Source of the DNA: Lachnospira pectinoschiza
GTDB taxonomy: Bacteria; Bacillota; Clostridia; Lachnospirales; Lachnospiraceae
Assembly (NCBI RefSeq): GCF_900103815.1
Contig: NZ_FNHZ01000007.1
Location: 1 to 64,000, forward strand
Length of the DNA stretch: 64,000 nt
Reading direction: 5' to 3'
The position numbers were made by a program, and so were the translations under genes. Under the pieces are notes generated by a model, which saw only the letters and a program-made list of their open reading frames with translations, was not told where the DNA came from and did no database searches. Numbering within the stretch: position 1 is the stretch's first letter; each line of letters opens with the position of its first letter. Of this stretch, positions 24,931-33,574 are shown one piece after another.

Positions 24931-25809
24931 ATGCAGGGTAAGATAATTAAAGGTATCGCTGGCTTCTACTATGTTTACATAGAAGAAGTCGGCGCTATAT
25001 ATGAGTGTAAGGCAAAAGGCGTTTTTAGAAATAAGAAGATTAAGCCTTTAGTAGGTGATAATTGCCTAGTGGATATTGTGGATGAAGAAAATCTAAAGGG
25101 TAATATTACAGAAATTCTTGAAAGAAAGAATTCTCTTATTAGACCGGCTTTTGCCAATATAGATCAAGCGATGGTTATATTTGCCGTTAAACAACCAGAT
25201 ATAAACTACAATCTCTTAGATAGATTTTTAGTTTATATGGACTATCAGGATGTGGATACTGTAGTGGTTTTTAACAAGGTAGATTTAGCAACAAAAGAAG
25301 AAATTGATGCATTAGAATCAATTTATAATAAATGCGGTTGTAGGTTAATATGGGTAAGTACCTATGACAAGACTGGTGTAGACGAGGTTTTAGAATGTCT
25401 AAAGGGCAAGACAACAGTGCTTGCAGGCCCTTCAGGAGTTGGAAAATCTTCCCTCACTAATTTGATTTTACCAGAGGAGGTTAATGCCACTGGTGAGGTT
25501 AGTAAAATTGGTAGAGGACGTCATACCACAAGGCATTCAGAAATTTTTAATGTAAGTCCTAATACGTATATTGCAGATACGCCGGGCTTTACATCACTTA
25601 ACCCTCCTGATATAGAAAAGGAAGAGTTAAGATTTTATTTTGAAGAATTTAAAGAGCATGAGGGAAATTGCAGATTTAACGGTTGCGTACATGTAAATGA
25701 GCCGGACTGCAGTGTAAAGAAAGCTCTAGCGGATGGACAGATAAGTAAGAGACGATATCAGAGCTATATAGAAATATTTGATGAATTAAAAAATAAAAAG
25801 AAATATTAA
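24931..25809 (+). CDS. rsgA: Ribosome small-subunit-dependent GTPase A
   Basis: 292 residues. This circularly permuted GTPase checks late 30S assembly. An N-terminal OB fold (~1-65) is followed by G motifs in permuted order: FNKVDLA (G4), then GPSGVGKSS (166-174, G1), then DTPGF (G3). A C-terminal zinc site in C-x4-C-x-H-x5-C arrangement (CRFNGCVHVNEPDC) closes it. It starts 7 bases after prkC and is followed 21 bases later by rpe, the usual prkC-rsgA-rpe order. Confidence 0.95.
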   Translation: MQGKIIKGIAGFYYVYIEEVGAIYECKAKGVFRNKKIKPLVGDNCLVDIVDEENLKGNITEILERKNSLIRPAFANIDQAMVIFAVKQPDINYNLLDRFLVYMDYQDVDTVVVFNKVDLATKEEIDALESIYNKCGCRLIWVSTYDKTGVDEVLECLKGKTTVLAGPSGVGKSSLTNLILPEEVNATGEVSKIGRGRHTTRHSEIFNVSPNTYIADTPGFTSLNPPDIEKEELRFYFEEFKEHEGNCRFNGCVHVNEPDCSVKKALADGQISKRRYQSYIEIFDELKNKKKY

Positions 25810-25830
25810 AGTGTAAAAAGGAAGTAAGAT

Positions 25831-26493
25831 ATGAATTATTTATCACCATCAATTTTATCAGCAGATTTTAAGAATTTAGGAAGAGAATTAGAGATTATTG
25901 ACGAGGCAGGAGCAGAGTACGTACACATCGATGTTATGGATGGAAGCTTTGTACCAAACATTTCCCTTGGTATTCCTGTTATTAAGTCAATTAGAAGTGC
26001 AACTAAGAAGGTTTTTGATGTACATCTTATGATTGATGAACCAATCAGATACATTGAGGAATTTGCAAATGCAGGCGCAGACATTATTACAGTGCATGTT
26101 GAAAGTTGTCAGGATGTTAAGGCTACACTTGAAAAGATTAAGTCCTTTAATTGTAAGGCAGCCATTACACTTAATCCTAAGACTCCAGCAAAGGCAGTTA
26201 TTCCATACCTTTCAATGGTAGACATGGTGCTTGTTATGAGCGTTAATCCAGGATTTGGCGGTCAGAAATTCATTCCAGAATCTCTTGATAAGGTTAGAGA
26301 AATTAAGAAGGCATTAGAAGAGAAGAACTTAACTAATGTTAACATCGAAATTGATGGTGGTATTAATATTGAAAATCTTGCTAGAGTCCTTGAAGCTGGC
26401 GTAAATGTAGTAGTTGCTGGTTCAGCTATTTTTAAGGGCGATACTGCAGAAAATGTTAAGAAGTTCAAGGAAGTTATGTCATCTTGGAACTAA
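25831..26493 (+). CDS. rpe: Ribulose-phosphate 3-epimerase
   Basis: 220 residues, a TIM barrel of the pentose phosphate pathway that interconverts ribulose-5-P and xylulose-5-P. The metal and catalytic motifs HIDVMDG (32-38), HLMI, VMSVNPGFGGQKF and EIDGGI, plus the phosphate-binding VAGSAIFKG, are all present. AGGAAG precedes the ATG. It is the last gene of the run and ends against a bidirectional terminator facing ychF. Confidence 0.96.
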   Translation: MNYLSPSILSADFKNLGRELEIIDEAGAEYVHIDVMDGSFVPNISLGIPVIKSIRSATKKVFDVHLMIDEPIRYIEEFANAGADIITVHVESCQDVKATLEKIKSFNCKAAITLNPKTPAKAVIPYLSMVDMVLVMSVNPGFGGQKFIPESLDKVREIKKALEEKNLTNVNIEIDGGINIENLARVLEAGVNVVVAGSAIFKGDTAENVKKFKEVMSSWN

Positions 26494-26561
26494 ATAAAAA
26501 CTAGCTAAGATTAGCTAAAGTTTCCTAGATGATACATTTTCAAAATAAAGAGTATAAAAAT

Positions 26562-26592
26562 AAGGACGATATCAAATTGATATCGTCCTTTT
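26562..26592. terminator. Bidirectional terminator between rpe and ychF
   Basis: AAGGACGATATCAA and TTGATATCGTCCTT form a 14-bp perfect stem around a single A (a few central bases must open as the loop). T runs follow on the plus strand, and A-rich flanks serve the minus strand. Confidence 0.88.
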
Positions 26593-26607
26593 AAGTTTAC
26601 ATATATC

Positions 26608-27705
26608 TTATACGTTAAATCTAAAGAGGATTACATCGCCATCCTTAACCACGTATTCCTTACCTTCCATACGAACAAGACCCTTTTCCTTAGCTGCGTT
26701 ATAAGAACCGCAGTCAAGTAAATCCTGATAGTAAACAACTTCTGCCTTAATGAAACCTCTTTCAAAGTCAGAGTGAATCTTACCAGCAGCACCAGGAGCC
26801 TTAGTTCCCTTAGTGATTGTCCAAGCACGAGTTTCTGTCTCACCAGCTGTTAAGTAACTAATAAGACCAAGTAACTTATAGCTTGCTGCAATTAACTTAT
26901 CAAGACCTGATGATTCAAGACCTAAGTCATCAAGGAATTCCTTCTTCTCATCATCATCAAGTTCTGAAATTTCCTGTTCAATCTGAGCACAAATAACAAA
27001 TACTTCTGAGTTATTAGCTGCTGCATATTCCTTAACCTTAGCAACATTAGCATTATCAGCGCCATCATTTCCTAAATCATCTTCAGCTACGTTAGCAGCA
27101 AAGATAACTGGCTTAGCTGTTAAAAGGTTGTATTCTTTAATAAAGGCCTCTTCTTCTTCGCCTTCAAGTTCGAAGCTAGCTGCTAAATTGCCATCCTCTA
27201 AGTGCTTAATAAGTCTTTCGATGAATTCAACTTCACGAGCTAAATCCTTATTGTTATATGCGCCTCTCTTTTGCTTAGCAAGTCTTCTCTCTAAAACTTC
27301 AAGATCAGCAAAAATTAATTCTAAGTTGATTGTTTCAATATCTCTTACAGGATCAATTGAACCATCTACGTGAACGATATTAGAGTCTTCAAAACATCTA
27401 ACAACATGTACAATAGCATCTACTTCTCTGATATTAGCAAGGAACTGGTTTCCTAAGCCTTCTCCTTTAGAAGCACCCTTTACAAGACCTGCAATATCTA
27501 CGAATTCGATTACAGCAGGTGTAATCTTTGCTGAATTATAAAGTGCTGCAAGTTTATCAAGTCTGTCATCAGGTACAGTAACAACACCAACATTAGGATC
27601 GATTGTAGCAAAAGGATAGTTTGCTGCAAGTGCCCCTGCCTTAGTAAGGGAATTAAATAAAGTTGACTTACCAACATTAGGTAAACCTACGATTCCTAGT
27701 TTCAT
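26608..27705 (-). CDS. ychF: Redox-responsive ATPase/GTPase YchF (OLA1)
   Basis: 365 residues, an Obg-related P-loop protein that binds ATP and ribosomes. The P-loop is GLPNVGKST (7-15). The ATP-favouring NVAE replaces the NKxD of GTPases. A coiled-coil insertion around [11 protein letters not shown] and a C-terminal TGS domain (ending [10 protein letters not shown]) complete the family layout. The start is ATG at 27705 (minus strand), preceded by GGAGG; longer in-frame starts add an unrelated lysine-rich leader. It is one of three minus-strand genes and is alone in its transcript. Confidence 0.95.
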   Translation of the reverse strand: MKLGIVGLPNVGKSTLFNSLTKAGALAANYPFATIDPNVGVVTVPDDRLDKLAALYNSAKITPAVIEFVDIAGLVKGASKGEGLGNQFLANIREVDAIVHVVRCFEDSNIVHVDGSIDPVRDIETINLELIFADLEVLERRLAKQKRGAYNNKDLAREVEFIERLIKHLEDGNLAASFELEGEEEEAFIKEYNLLTAKPVIFAANVAEDDLGNDGADNANVAKVKEYAAANNSEVFVICAQIEQEISELDDDEKKEFLDDLGLESSGLDKLIAASYKLLGLISYLTAGETETRAWTITKGTKAPGAAGKIHSDFERGFIKAEVVYYQDLLDCGSYNAAKEKGLVRMEGKEYVVKDGDVILFRFNV

Positions 27706-27762
27706 TATAACCTCCATGCCACTTTTAAGTGGATAAAAATATTTTAATTTGAAATTAATTGA

Positions 27763-27856
27763 TTGACGTTTAATAAATCCTTGTAAACGCAAGGAATATT
27801 TTATCATAAATTCACTAATAATGGGAAATTATTTTTATAAATTTGACGTTTAATAA
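27763..27856. repeat. Duplicated 14-mer with hairpin upstream of ychF
   Basis: TTGACGTTTAATAA occurs exactly at 27763-27776 and again at 27843-27856, 80 bases apart. Between the copies CCTTG-TAAACG-CAAGG (27779-27794) can form a small hairpin. The location in the ychF leader suggests regulatory sites, but no binding protein can be named. Confidence 0.4.
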
Positions 27857-27968
27857 CTATATTTATAGAAAAAAATCCCCACAAAAACACATTATGTGGG
27901 AAAATTCACCACCTTTCCCCCAATATGTGCAAAGTCCCGTAACTAGCGGAATTCTAAAGGATTTAGAC

Positions 27969-27997
27969 TTGCTTTTTATTCCTATTAGGGTTACAAT
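27969..27997 (+). promoter_or_regulatory. Predicted promoter of the mraZ division cluster
   Basis: TTGCTT (27969-27974), 17 bases, then TACAAT (27992-27997). Transcription would start near 28004, at the edge of the MraZ-type repeats, leaving a ~140-base leader. Confidence 0.55.
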
Positions 27998-28004
27998 AGG
28001 GATG

Positions 28005-28043
28005 AAAGTGGAGGTAATGTGATAATAAGTGGTGAAATGTGGT
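28005..28043 (+). promoter_or_regulatory. MraZ-type operator: four GTG repeats
   Basis: Four direct repeats of the form AAGTGG/AATGTG place GTG at 28008, 28019, 28029 and 28039, spaced 11, 10 and 10 bases (one helical turn). MraZ is known to bind such helically phased short direct repeats and to repress its own operon. The location at the transcription start fits autorepression. Confidence 0.65.
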
Positions 28044-28144
28044 GGATTTAAAAAATCCCACAGATTACTTAAATAACGGGCTTTAATACATTTGTTATCC
28101 CAATGCAAGTATGATTCTTAATCTAAATGGAAGGGGGAACGGTT

Positions 28145-28582
28145 ATGTTACAAGGTGAATATACACATACAATTGATGCCAAGGGCAGACTTATCGTTCC
28201 AGCAAAACTCCGTGAAGGATTAGGAGATACATTTACAATAACAAGGGGATTCGATGGATGTATTTATGCATATTCCAACGATGAGTGGGAAGCCTTGAAA
28301 GAAAGAATTGCAAAGTTACCTCTAAATGATGCAAGAGCACGTTCACTTACTCGATTCTTTATTGGTGGAGCAAGTGAAGTGGAAGTGGACAAACAGGGAC
28401 GAATTCCTATTACACAGACTTTAAGAACTCACGCAGGACTTGAAAAAGACGTGGTTTCATTAGGTGTTGGTAATAAGGTAGAAATTTGGAGTGCCAAGAA
28501 GTACAACGAAGTTAATGCCGAAAGCTTTGAGAATATCGAGAATGTTGCAGAAAGCATGTTGGAATTTGGCTTCACAATTTAG
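28145..28582 (+). CDS. mraZ: Transcriptional regulator MraZ
   Basis: 145 residues with two SpoVT/AbrB-like halves: DAKGRLIVPAKLRE (~13-26) and DKQGRIPITQTLR (~83-95). MraZ is the ring-shaped DNA-binding repressor of the division/cell-wall cluster that it heads. The start is ATG 28145, with AAGGGGG just upstream, giving the usual N terminus MLQGEYTHTIDAKGR; an in-frame ATG at 28127 lies upstream of that site. rsmH follows after 17 bases. The repeat operator at 28005 supports autoregulation. Confidence 0.95.
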   Translation: MLQGEYTHTIDAKGRLIVPAKLREGLGDTFTITRGFDGCIYAYSNDEWEALKERIAKLPLNDARARSLTRFFIGGASEVEVDKQGRIPITQTLRTHAGLEKDVVSLGVGNKVEIWSAKKYNEVNAESFENIENVAESMLEFGFTI

Positions 28583-28599
28583 ATTAAGGAGATTTCGTT

Positions 28600-29535
28600 A
28601 TGGAATTTAAGCATTATTCAGTTTTATTAGAAGAGACAATTGAAAATTTAAATATAAAGCCAGACGGAATCTATGTAGACGGTACTTTAGGCGGCGCAGG
28701 TCATTCAAGCGTTATTGCTAGTAAGTTAGGTCCTAATGGCAGACTTATTGGAATTGACCAGGATGAAAATGCTATCGAGGCCGCAAGTAAGAGACTAGAA
28801 CCTTTTAAAGATAGAGTAACTATTGTTAGAGATAATTACGTGAATTTTAAAAAGGTATTAGATGATTTAAATATTGATAAGATTGATGGAGTGGTACTTG
28901 ATCTAGGAGTATCTTCATATCAATTAGATACAGTAGAAAGAGGCTTTACATATAATGTTGATACAGCCCTTGATATGAGAATGGATAACAGACAGTTAAT
29001 GACAGCAAGGGATATTGTTAACGACTATAGCGAATCAGATCTTTATAGAATCATTAGAGATTATGGTGAAGATAGATTTGCTAAGAATATTGCAAAGCAC
29101 ATTGTTAATGCAAGACAGGAAAAGCCGATTGAGACAACATTTGAATTAAATGACATTATAAAGGCAGCAATTCCTGCAAAGGTAAGAGCTACAGGTGGTC
29201 ATCCATCAAAGAGAACTTATCAGGCAATTAGAATCGAACTTAATAAGGAACTAGATGTTCTAGAAAATTCAATAGACGACCTTATTGATAGACTAAATCC
29301 AGGTGGAAGATTATGTATTATTACTTTCCATTCACTTGAGGATAGAATCGTTAAGGTTAAATTTAAAACAGCAGAGAACCCATGTACTTGCCCACCGGAA
29401 TTTCCAGTGTGTGTATGTGGCAAGAAATCAAAGGGTAAGGTGATTTCAAGAAAGCCAATCTTACCTTCTGATAAGGAGTTAGAGGAGAACTCAAGATCAA
29501 AGTCGGCTAAGTTAAGAGTCTTTGAGAAGAGATAG
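28600..29535 (+). CDS. rsmH: 16S rRNA m4C1402 methyltransferase
   Basis: 311 residues, SAM-dependent. [13 protein letters not shown] (SAM loop, ~27-39) and [13 protein letters not shown] are present. The C-terminal [20 protein letters not shown] segment is typical of the family. AAGGAG precedes the ATG. It is the second gene of the mraZ cluster, as in most bacteria. Confidence 0.97.
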   Translation: MEFKHYSVLLEETIENLNIKPDGIYVDGTLGGAGHSSVIASKLGPNGRLIGIDQDENAIEAASKRLEPFKDRVTIVRDNYVNFKKVLDDLNIDKIDGVVLDLGVSSYQLDTVERGFTYNVDTALDMRMDNRQLMTARDIVNDYSESDLYRIIRDYGEDRFAKNIAKHIVNARQEKPIETTFELNDIIKAAIPAKVRATGGHPSKRTYQAIRIELNKELDVLENSIDDLIDRLNPGGRLCIITFHSLEDRIVKVKFKTAENPCTCPPEFPVCVCGKKSKGKVISRKPILPSDKELEENSRSKSAKLRVFEKR

Positions 29536-29573
29536 GAGTAGGAGAAGTAAAATAAGCAAAGGAGGAGACATGG

Positions 29574-30077
29574 ATGGCAAGAAATAGCAAAAAAAGACAT
29601 TATAAAAGTGCTAAAAGAGCGACTTATGTGTCTGGTAGTGCTGCTAGGGAATTAGCGCCAAAACCACAAGAACGAGTAAGAAAGCGTCATGTGGAAACTA
29701 GCGAAGAGCGTAGAGAGCGACTAAGACGCCAGAAGAATCAAAGACAAGCCAATAAAATTAACATGATATTCATGGGAATGATGACATTGGCAGTTGCGAT
29801 TAGCGTTGCTGTTTGCTATCAGCTAGTAAGTCTTCAATCAGAATATAAAGCTAATCAAACGAAGCTAGATGATTTAAAGACAGAATATCAAGAACTTAAA
29901 TCTGATAATGATGAACTAGATGCTAAGTTAGATGCAAGTATTGATTATGAAGCAATTTACAATACTGCAGTTAATGAATTAGGTATGGTTTATCCAGATT
30001 CAAGTCAAGTTATTCTTTATGAGTCAGGTGAGAGCGAATACGTTAAGCAGTATAAGGATGTACCTGGTCAAGAATAG
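29574..30077 (+). CDS. ftsL: Septum formation initiator-like protein (FtsL position)
   Basis: 167 residues. A very basic cytosolic N-terminal part (~1-62) precedes one TM helix (~64-84). An extracytoplasmic coiled coil follows (QSEYKANQTKLDDLKTEYQE), and the protein ends with a short acidic tail. FtsL/DivIC-type proteins bridge FtsQ and the FtsW/FtsI synthase. The sequence is too variable to identify by residues alone; the call rests on topology and on its place between rsmH and ftsI. GGAGGA sits 8 bases before the ATG. A terminator follows directly, so ftsI needs its own promoter or read-through. Confidence 0.85.
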   Translation: MARNSKKRHYKSAKRATYVSGSAARELAPKPQERVRKRHVETSEERRERLRRQKNQRQANKINMIFMGMMTLAVAISVAVCYQLVSLQSEYKANQTKLDDLKTEYQELKSDNDELDAKLDASIDYEAIYNTAVNELGMVYPDSSQVILYESGESEYVKQYKDVPGQE

Positions 30078-30082
30078 ATAAT

Positions 30083-30112
30083 AATGCTGGCTTTTATTTA
30101 AGCCAGCATTTT
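30083..30112 (+). terminator. Terminator inside the division cluster
   Basis: AATGCTGGCTT (30083-30093) and AAGCCAGCATT (30100-30110) form an 11-bp perfect stem. The T run after it is short (TT within ATTTTG), so read-through is plausible. Confidence 0.65.
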
Positions 30113-30171
30113 GTGTTAATAATTAGTATTTAGTGTTTAGTGTAATGAGAAGGAATATTCTAAAACAAAAC

Positions 30172-30200
30172 TAGAATATGAAGGGGCAAGTGTGTATAAT
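30172..30200 (+). promoter_or_regulatory. Possible promoter of ftsI
   Basis: A perfect TATAAT (30195-30200) lies 39 bases before the ftsI start. The -35 at 17-base spacing (TAGAAT) is poor. Confidence 0.4.
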
Positions 30201-30238
30201 TATAAGGCTGATAACTAGCCTGGATGGAGTAAAAACTA

Positions 30239-32170
30239 ATGGCTGATTACGAGAAGATCAAAGAGAGAAAATTAAAAAAGAAAAGGATGCTTCTTAAAAA
30301 AACTGGTAAGAAGATACAGGTTATGTTAGTTATTGTAGCATTACTACTTGCTGGTTTAGGTGGCAGAATTTTTTATATAATATATAACCGTGGTGATGAA
30401 TATACACAAAGTGTTTTAAATGAACAGACCCAGACTAATGATACTGTGCTTGCAAAGAGAGGTCAGATCAAAACCAGTGATGGTACAATTCTTGCTTACA
30501 GTGAGAAAATGTACAACGTAATCCTAGATGTGGCACAACTACTAAGCGACGATGAGGAAAGTGAAGATAATCTAACAGATGATACAATCACAGCCCTTTG
30601 TAATAGCTTTGGTCTTGATAGAGCAGAGCTAGTTGCTAAGATTTACGATAATCAAACCAGCAGATATTTAAAGCTAGTAAAGGAAATATCAGAAGAAGAT
30701 ATGGAAAGCTTTAAAGCCCTTATGAGCACCACAGATTCTAAAGGCAATAAAGTTGATACAACAGTTGTGGATGTTTGGTTTGAAGAAACTTATGTAAGAA
30801 AGTATCCTAATAATAATTTAGCAGCCGATGTGGTAGGCTTTTATAGTCAGAATAACGGCGGCGAGTTAGGTCTTGAATTACAATATAACGACTATTTAAC
30901 AGGTGTTAATGGCCTTTCCTATAGTTATGTTAATGACGGACTTGAGATTACTAACACAACTAAGGAAGTAACAGATGGCTATAATGTGGTAACAACTATT
31001 GATTATAATATTCAAAAAATAATTGAAGATCATATTATAGCATACAATCAAGAAAGCCCATCAAAGAATACAGCAGTTGTTGCTATGGACCCTGATACAG
31101 GAGAGATTTTAGCAATGGCAAGTTATCCAACCTTTGATTTGAATAATCCAAGAGATCTTTCTGGTGTTTACACTGAGGAAGAGTTAGCAGCTATGTCAGA
31201 TGAGGATAAGACAAATGCTCTATATGAGCTTTGGACTAACTTCTGTGTTTCAGAAAGTTACGAGCCGGGTTCTGTATTTAAGCCTGTGACAGTGGCATCA
31301 GCCCTTGATGAAGGAGTTGTAAAGGATGGAGATACTTATAATTGTACTGGTGCTGAAGTAGTAAGTAACTGGACAATTAAGTGTCACTCATATTCTTCGG
31401 GTGGACATGGAGTTATTACTCTAGAACAAGCGATTATGGAATCATGTAATCCATACATGATAAATTTAGCAATTAAGTTAGGAACAACAAAATTTGCTCA
31501 GTATGTAACTATGTTTGGTTTTGGTTCTCTTACAGGAATCGACCTACCAGGTGAGACTAGCGGTATTACATATTCTGCAGATTCTATGACAGTTATAGAT
31601 GCTGCGACTAACTCCTTTGGACAAAATATCAACGTTAATATGATTCAAATGATATCAGCATATTGTTCTATTATAAATGATGGAAATTATTACCAGCCTC
31701 ATATTGTTAAGCAAATTGAGGATAGCTCTGGTAATATAGTAAAGTCTTTTGATCCTGTATTAGTAAAGCAGACATGTACAGTGGATACATCAAAGCTTCT
31801 AAGACAGTACTTACTTGCAACCGTTGAAGAAGGTACAGCGCAAAAAGTAGGAGTTACAGGATATTCTGTAGCAGGTAAGACAGGTACTGCCCAAAAGGTA
31901 AACAGAGATGAGAAAAAATGGCTCATTTCCTTTATTGGACACGTTCCAGCAGACGACCCAGAAATTGCAATTTATGTAATTATTGATGAGCCTGATGGTA
32001 CAACAGGTAGTTCTGGTTCTTCAGCAGATGTATTGCAATTAAGTCATGATATCCTAGAGGATTTATTACCATATTTAGGAATCTATGAAGACCTTACAGC
32101 AACAGACGTGGATACATCTAATAGCGAAGATGAATTGACAGTTGATGTACCAGATACATCACAAAACTAA
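30239..32170 (+). CDS. ftsI: Division-specific transpeptidase (class B PBP)
   Basis: 643 residues. A basic N terminus, one TM helix (~27-50) and a class B dimerisation/pedestal domain (~60-260) precede the transpeptidase. Its three penicillin-binding motifs are SVFK (345-348, Ser345 nucleophile), SCN (402-404) and KTG (547-549). There is no C-terminal PASTA repeat, and the protein ends in an acidic Thr/Ser-rich tail. SpoVD-type sporulation PBPs often carry a PASTA domain, so division PBP (FtsI/PBP2B) is preferred. It pairs with the SEDS partner FtsW at 33575. Confidence 0.93.
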   Translation: MADYEKIKERKLKKKRMLLKKTGKKIQVMLVIVALLLAGLGGRIFYIIYNRGDEYTQSVLNEQTQTNDTVLAKRGQIKTSDGTILAYSEKMYNVILDVAQLLSDDEESEDNLTDDTITALCNSFGLDRAELVAKIYDNQTSRYLKLVKEISEEDMESFKALMSTTDSKGNKVDTTVVDVWFEETYVRKYPNNNLAADVVGFYSQNNGGELGLELQYNDYLTGVNGLSYSYVNDGLEITNTTKEVTDGYNVVTTIDYNIQKIIEDHIIAYNQESPSKNTAVVAMDPDTGEILAMASYPTFDLNNPRDLSGVYTEEELAAMSDEDKTNALYELWTNFCVSESYEPGSVFKPVTVASALDEGVVKDGDTYNCTGAEVVSNWTIKCHSYSSGGHGVITLEQAIMESCNPYMINLAIKLGTTKFAQYVTMFGFGSLTGIDLPGETSGITYSADSMTVIDAATNSFGQNINVNMIQMISAYCSIINDGNYYQPHIVKQIEDSSGNIVKSFDPVLVKQTCTVDTSKLLRQYLLATVEEGTAQKVGVTGYSVAGKTGTAQKVNRDEKKWLISFIGHVPADDPEIAIYVIIDEPDGTTGSSGSSADVLQLSHDILEDLLPYLGIYEDLTATDVDTSNSEDELTVDVPDTSQN

Positions 32171-32189
32171 GATTTTTTGGGAGGAAGTT

Positions 32190-33545
32190 ATGGAACTTAA
32201 AGGAAAGAAAGTAATGGTAGTTGGCACTGGAATTAGTGGCATTGGTGCAGTTGACCTTTTAAATAAAGTAGGCGCAGACGTAATTCTCTACGATGGCAAT
32301 GAGAAGCTTAAAAAGTCTGACGTAGAGGCTAAGCTTAAGTCTAATAAGGCAGAAATCGTCATTGGCGAGTGTAGTGATGAGTTAATTAGCAAGGTGGATT
32401 TACTTGTAATTAGCCCTGGTGTGCCAATTGATAGCCCACTTGTTTTAAGATTTAAGGAAGCAGGCGTTTTAGTTTGGGGCGAAATTGAATTAGCTTATAA
32501 CTACGATAAGGGAAGTGTTGTAGCAATTACAGGTACTAACGGTAAGACTACAACAACAGCCCTTGTAGGTCAGATTATAAAAGCCTATAACGAGAAGACA
32601 TTTGTTGTAGGTAATATAGGAAATTCCTATACAGGAGAGGTATTTAATACTAGCAAGGATTCTGTTACAGTGGCAGAAATTAGTAGTTTCCAATTAGAGA
32701 CAACTAATGAGTTCCACCCTAAGGTATCAGCAATTCTTAATATCACTCCAGATCATTTAAACAGACATCATACAATGGAATGCTATGCCGAAACTAAGGA
32801 AAGAGTGGCACTTAAGCAGACTAAAGATGATGTATGTGTACTTAATTTAGAAGATGAGTGGTTACAGGATTTTGCGAAGAAATGTAGCGCAAGCGTGGTT
32901 TACTTCTCATCTAAGAGAAAAGTTGAAGTTGGCGCTTATGTTGATGGAGATACAATCCGTTATACAGACGGCGTTAATGATAAAGAGTTCTTAAACGTTC
33001 ATGATATGAAGCTTTTAGGAGTTCATAATTATGAAAATGTATGTGCAGCCATTGCTATGACAAAGGCCATGGGTATTCCTGATGAGCTAATTATCAGAGA
33101 AGTTAAGAACTTTAGAGCTGTTGAACATAGAATTGAATTTGTAGCAACTAAGTCTGGAGTTGACTACTATAATGATTCTAAGGGCACTAATCCAGATGCA
33201 GCAATTAAGGCTATTGAGGCTATGGTTAAGCCAACAATTCTTATTGCAGGAGGCTATGATAAGGGTTCAGAATTTGATGAATATATCAATGCCTTTGGTG
33301 ATAAGGTAAGACTTATGGTTTTACTTGGTCAGACAAGTCAAAAGATTGCTGATACAGCTAAGAAGTTAGGATTTACAAATTACATTTTTGCAAATTCTAT
33401 GGAGGAAGTTGTAGATATTTGTGCAAAGAATGCAAAGGAGGGAGAAGCAGTCTTACTATCTCCTGCGTGTGCTAGCTGGGGAATGTTTGACAACTATGAG
33501 CAAAGGGGAGAAATCTTTAAGGACTTAGTTAATAAGTTAGCTTAA
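32190..33545 (+). CDS. murD: UDP-MurNAc-L-alanine:D-glutamate ligase
   Basis: 451 residues, cytosolic Mur ligase adding D-Glu. The N-terminal Rossmann-like domain begins GKKVMVVGTGISGIGA. The ATP loop is GTNGKTTT (115-122). NITPDHLNRH, and YYNDSKGTNPDA at the start of the C-terminal domain, are diagnostic. The start is ATG 32190, just after GGGAGG (32179-32184); the in-frame ATG at 32142 overlaps the end of ftsI and lacks a site. mraY, which usually precedes murD, is absent. Confidence 0.96.
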   Translation: MELKGKKVMVVGTGISGIGAVDLLNKVGADVILYDGNEKLKKSDVEAKLKSNKAEIVIGECSDELISKVDLLVISPGVPIDSPLVLRFKEAGVLVWGEIELAYNYDKGSVVAITGTNGKTTTTALVGQIIKAYNEKTFVVGNIGNSYTGEVFNTSKDSVTVAEISSFQLETTNEFHPKVSAILNITPDHLNRHHTMECYAETKERVALKQTKDDVCVLNLEDEWLQDFAKKCSASVVYFSSKRKVEVGAYVDGDTIRYTDGVNDKEFLNVHDMKLLGVHNYENVCAAIAMTKAMGIPDELIIREVKNFRAVEHRIEFVATKSGVDYYNDSKGTNPDAAIKAIEAMVKPTILIAGGYDKGSEFDEYINAFGDKVRLMVLLGQTSQKIADTAKKLGFTNYIFANSMEEVVDICAKNAKEGEAVLLSPACASWGMFDNYEQRGEIFKDLVNKLA

Positions 33546-33574
33546 AGAAATGCTTATTAATGCGTGGAGAGTTT

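Noticed and set aside
27863..28108. 81-codon minus-strand frame upstream of mraZ
   Set aside because: It overlaps the mraZ promoter and MraZ repeats, and has no ribosome-binding site or recognisable product.
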